Assembly (NCBI GenBank): GCA_903915555.1
Contig: CAIWTL010000103.1
Coordinates: 1-15,311, forward strand
Direction of reading: 5' to 3'
Length of the DNA: 15,311 nucleotides
From: an uncultured Micrococcales bacterium
Lineage (GTDB): Bacteria > Actinomycetota > Actinomycetes > S36-B12 > GCA-2699445
Positions 13,911 through 15,311 of the stretch are shown here, in pieces. Below the pieces are notes generated by a model. That model saw only the letters and a program-made list of their open reading frames with translations. It was not told the origin of the DNA and did no database searches. The stretch's first letter is position 1; each line of letters begins with the position of its first letter. A program made the translations under genes and the position numbers.

Positions 13911-14246
13911 TCAGGACGGTGGGGGAACGATGAGGGCGAGGATGACCAGACCGACGGCCAGGATGGCCAGCACGGTGACATCGATCGCCTTGGTGCGGAC
14001 GACCAGCAGACCCGCCTGCCGGGTGGGCAGCACGATGCGAAGCACCAGCGCGAGCACGACCGCGCCGGCGATCACGAGCGCGCCGACCCGGAAGTCCACG
14101 AACATGAGGCCCAGCCCCAGGAAGAAGATGGACAGGACCAGGACGGGTGCGCCGTAACGCGCCTTGGTACTGACGCCCCGCAACGCGATGACGTTGCTGG
14201 GTAGGTCCTCGTAGTCGTCATCCCCGGGACGGGGGCCCTCGCTCAC
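13911..14246 (-). CDS. DUF3017 family small membrane protein
   Basis: An 111-residue protein of unknown function from a family (DUF3017) found beside folD and mdh in Actinomycetota. An acidic cytosolic N-terminus (about 1-16, DDDYEDLP) is followed by three hydrophobic segments at roughly 31-50, 53-73 and 89-107. The family-like RQAGLLVVRTKAIDV lies between the second and third. I chose GTG 14246, which overlaps the folD stop as GTGA (4 nt). The frame extends to 14339, but that part would lie inside folD and has no conserved character. No good ribosome site precedes the GTG, so translation is probably coupled to folD. The tight overlap suggests co-expression with folD; no functional link is known to me. 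Confidence 0.85.
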   Translation of the reverse strand: MSEGPRPGDDDYEDLPSNVIALRGVSTKARYGAPVLVLSIFFLGLGLMFVDFRVGALVIAGAVVLALVLRIVLPTRQAGLLVVRTKAIDVTVLAILAVGLVILALIVPPPS

Positions 14247-15097
14247 CGGGGCGCCCGTTGCTCCGCCGCGTCGACCACGTTGGCCAGCAGCATGGCCCGA
14301 GTCATCGGCCCCACCCCGCCCGGCATGGGAGCCAACCATGCGGCGACATCACGCACGTCGGGGGCGACATCGCCGACCAGGCCGGAGTCCGTCCGCGTGA
14401 TCCCGACGTCAAGGACAGCCGCACCGGGCTTCACCATGTCGGCCGTGAGCAGACCCGGGACCCCTGCTGCGACCACGACGATGTCGGCACGACGCGTGTG
14501 CTCGGCGATGTCGCGCGTACCGGTGTGACACAGGGTCACAGTGGCGTTCTCCGAGCGTCGGGTCAGCAGCAGGCCCAGCGGCCGACCCACGGTGACGCCG
14601 CGGCCGACGATGCAGACCTCGGCCCCCGCGAGCGGGATGTCATGGCGGCGGAGCAGTTCCACGATCCCGCGCGGCGTGCACGGCAGGGGCCCGTCGACGC
14701 CCAGCACGAGACGCCCGAGACTGACCGGGTGCAGACCGTCGGCGTCCTTGGCGGGGTCGATCGCCTCGAGGGCTACCCCCTCGTCCAGATGGCGGGGCAG
14801 CGGCAGTTGCACGATGTATCCGGTGCAGTCGGGGTCGGCGTTGAGCCCGGCGAGCGCCACGGAGAGGTCCGCCTGATCGGCGTCGGCGGGAAGGTCGACC
14901 CGGATCGACCGGATTCCCACCTCCTCGCAGTCGCGGTGTTTGCCGGCGACGTAGGCGCGGCTGCCGGGGTCGTCTCCCACGAGCACGGTGGCGAGCCCCG
15001 GCCGGTTCCCGGCGGCCGTGAGCACGGCGACACGTTCGGCGAGTTCGGACTTGACGGCTGCGGCGGTCGCCTTGCCGTCGAGGATCTGAGCGGTCAC
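14243..15097 (-). CDS. folD: bifunctional methylenetetrahydrofolate dehydrogenase / methenyl-THF cyclohydrolase
   Basis: Cytosolic enzyme that interconverts 5,10-methylene-, 5,10-methenyl- and 10-formyl-tetrahydrofolate using NADP, feeding purine and formyl-Met synthesis. The 284-residue length is typical. The catalytic segment SRAYVAGKHR has Tyr49 and Lys53; VQLPLPRHL has Gln97; KDADGLHP has Asp120; the nucleotide-binding GRGVTVGRPL is at 165-174; and the C-terminal PMPGGVGPMT signature is at 258-267. The start is GTG 15097, giving the normal N-terminus TAQILDGKA. A frame running to 15193 would lie inside the neighbouring transporter gene. GTG overlaps the transporter stop as GTGA (4 nt). 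There is no Shine-Dalgarno, but GACAAT ends 6 nt upstream, so leaderless transcription and coupling are both possible. Confidence 0.97.
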   Translation of the reverse strand: MTAQILDGKATAAAVKSELAERVAVLTAAGNRPGLATVLVGDDPGSRAYVAGKHRDCEEVGIRSIRVDLPADADQADLSVALAGLNADPDCTGYIVQLPLPRHLDEGVALEAIDPAKDADGLHPVSLGRLVLGVDGPLPCTPRGIVELLRRHDIPLAGAEVCIVGRGVTVGRPLGLLLTRRSENATVTLCHTGTRDIAEHTRRADIVVVAAGVPGLLTADMVKPGAAVLDVGITRTDSGLVGDVAPDVRDVAAWLAPMPGGVGPMTRAMLLANVVDAAEQRAPR

Positions 15098-15311
15098 CTG
15101 CCCATTGTCCCACCAGACAGGCGAGCCGCCGGCATCGCCGCGAGGACGACCGCACCCACGAGCAGAAGCACCGACACCCACAGCATCGGCCACAGGCCCG
15201 CACCATCGGTCGGGGCGACCAGATCGGACACCACCGACCCCAGGAGCTGCCCCGCGATGGACAGCAGGCCGAAGACGAGTACTCCCACGCCGCGCACGGC
15301 CCAGGCCGCCA
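15094..15311 (-). CDS. YdcZ (DUF606) type DMT-family transporter, C-terminal fragment
   Basis: Only the last 72 or so codons are in the window; the frame stays open to the right edge. Two hydrophobic segments are visible. The first contains VLVFGLLSIAGQLLGSVVSD, whose GQ...S..D pattern is typical of the last-but-one helix of YdcZ/DUF606 small-molecule transporters. The second is MLWVSVLLLVGAVVLAAMPA. It is an inner-membrane protein with substrate unknown. Its TGA overlaps the folD GTG by 4 nt, so it probably leads the folD transcript. The family call rests on a short stretch, so another DMT/EamA-like transporter remains possible. Confidence 0.7.
   Translation of the reverse strand, partial: AAWAVRGVGVLVFGLLSIAGQLLGSVVSDLVAPTDGAGLWPMLWVSVLLLVGAVVLAAMPAARLSGGTMGR
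15104..15109 (-). promoter_or_regulatory. candidate -10 element for leaderless folD
   Basis: GACAAT on the minus strand shares the A at position 2 and AAT end of the -10 consensus and ends exactly 6 nt before GTG 15097. It sits within the last codons of the transporter gene. No -35 is obvious, and the GTGA overlap gives an alternative explanation for the missing ribosome site. Confidence 0.35.

Noticed and set aside
11337..14204. A 955-codon open frame on the plus strand spanning four genes
   Set aside because: It is antisense to the exonuclease, icd, mdh and DUF3017 genes, all of which carry full catalytic or family motifs. Long antisense frames are expected where GC-rich third positions suppress stops. 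Its protein is low-complexity Gly/Asp/Arg with no recognisable domain.
1..15311. tRNA, rRNA, CRISPR, insertion sequence, attachment site or riboswitch
   Set aside because: I looked for these on both strands in the intergenic gaps and saw none. The gaps are short (190 bp at most) and hold only promoter-like elements.

Overview
The window looks like a chromosomal segment of a high-GC Actinomycetota genome. The support is GC-rich third codon positions, the folD – DUF3017 – mdh – icd order (DUF3017 is an actinobacterial family), an Abhydrolase_9 hydrolase, and several starts that look leaderless: a -10-like hexamer exactly 6 nt before the start codon and no Shine-Dalgarno. I see no insertion sequence, prophage, CRISPR array, rRNA or tRNA. 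No gene-free stretch exceeds 190 bp.

Layout. (1) 1-2090, minus strand: a small, extremely acidic, repetitive protein of unknown function, then an alpha/beta hydrolase (Abhydrolase_9) that runs off the left edge. (2) 2229-4628, plus strand: trpS, then a CNNM/CorC-type membrane protein with CBS domains, possibly preceded by an 8-codon leaderless leader peptide whose stop overlaps its GTG start. (3) 4594-6132, minus strand: an exported DNA/RNA non-specific endonuclease (DRGH motif). It is divergent across 190 bp from (4) 6323-8026, plus strand: an unrecognised exported protein with 14 cysteines. (5) 8075-10437, plus strand: a two-component system, with a LuxR/NarL-type response regulator first and an unusual multi-pass histidine kinase second, overlapping by 1 nt. 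The regulator's promoter carries a 15-bp direct repeat spaced 23 bp that covers the -10. (6) 15311-10398, minus strand: a dense run of co-directional genes. In transcription order it holds the C-terminus of a YdcZ-type DMT transporter, folD, a DUF3017 membrane protein, mdh, icd, an exonuclease III family gene and a YbjQ-family gene.

How the genes work together. Block 6 is housekeeping: one-carbon folate metabolism, two TCA-cycle dehydrogenases and a DNA repair nuclease. It is tightly packed, with 4-nt stop/start overlaps at three junctions. Block 2 pairs a tRNA synthetase with a probable ion-transport or membrane-integrity protein. The accessory and more novel part is 4594-10437: an exported nuclease, an exported cysteine-rich protein of unknown role and a two-component system. 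The joint role of these three is inference from position only.

Limits. All family calls come from reading motifs by eye. Promoter calls are pattern matches without experimental support. Both edge genes are truncated by the window.
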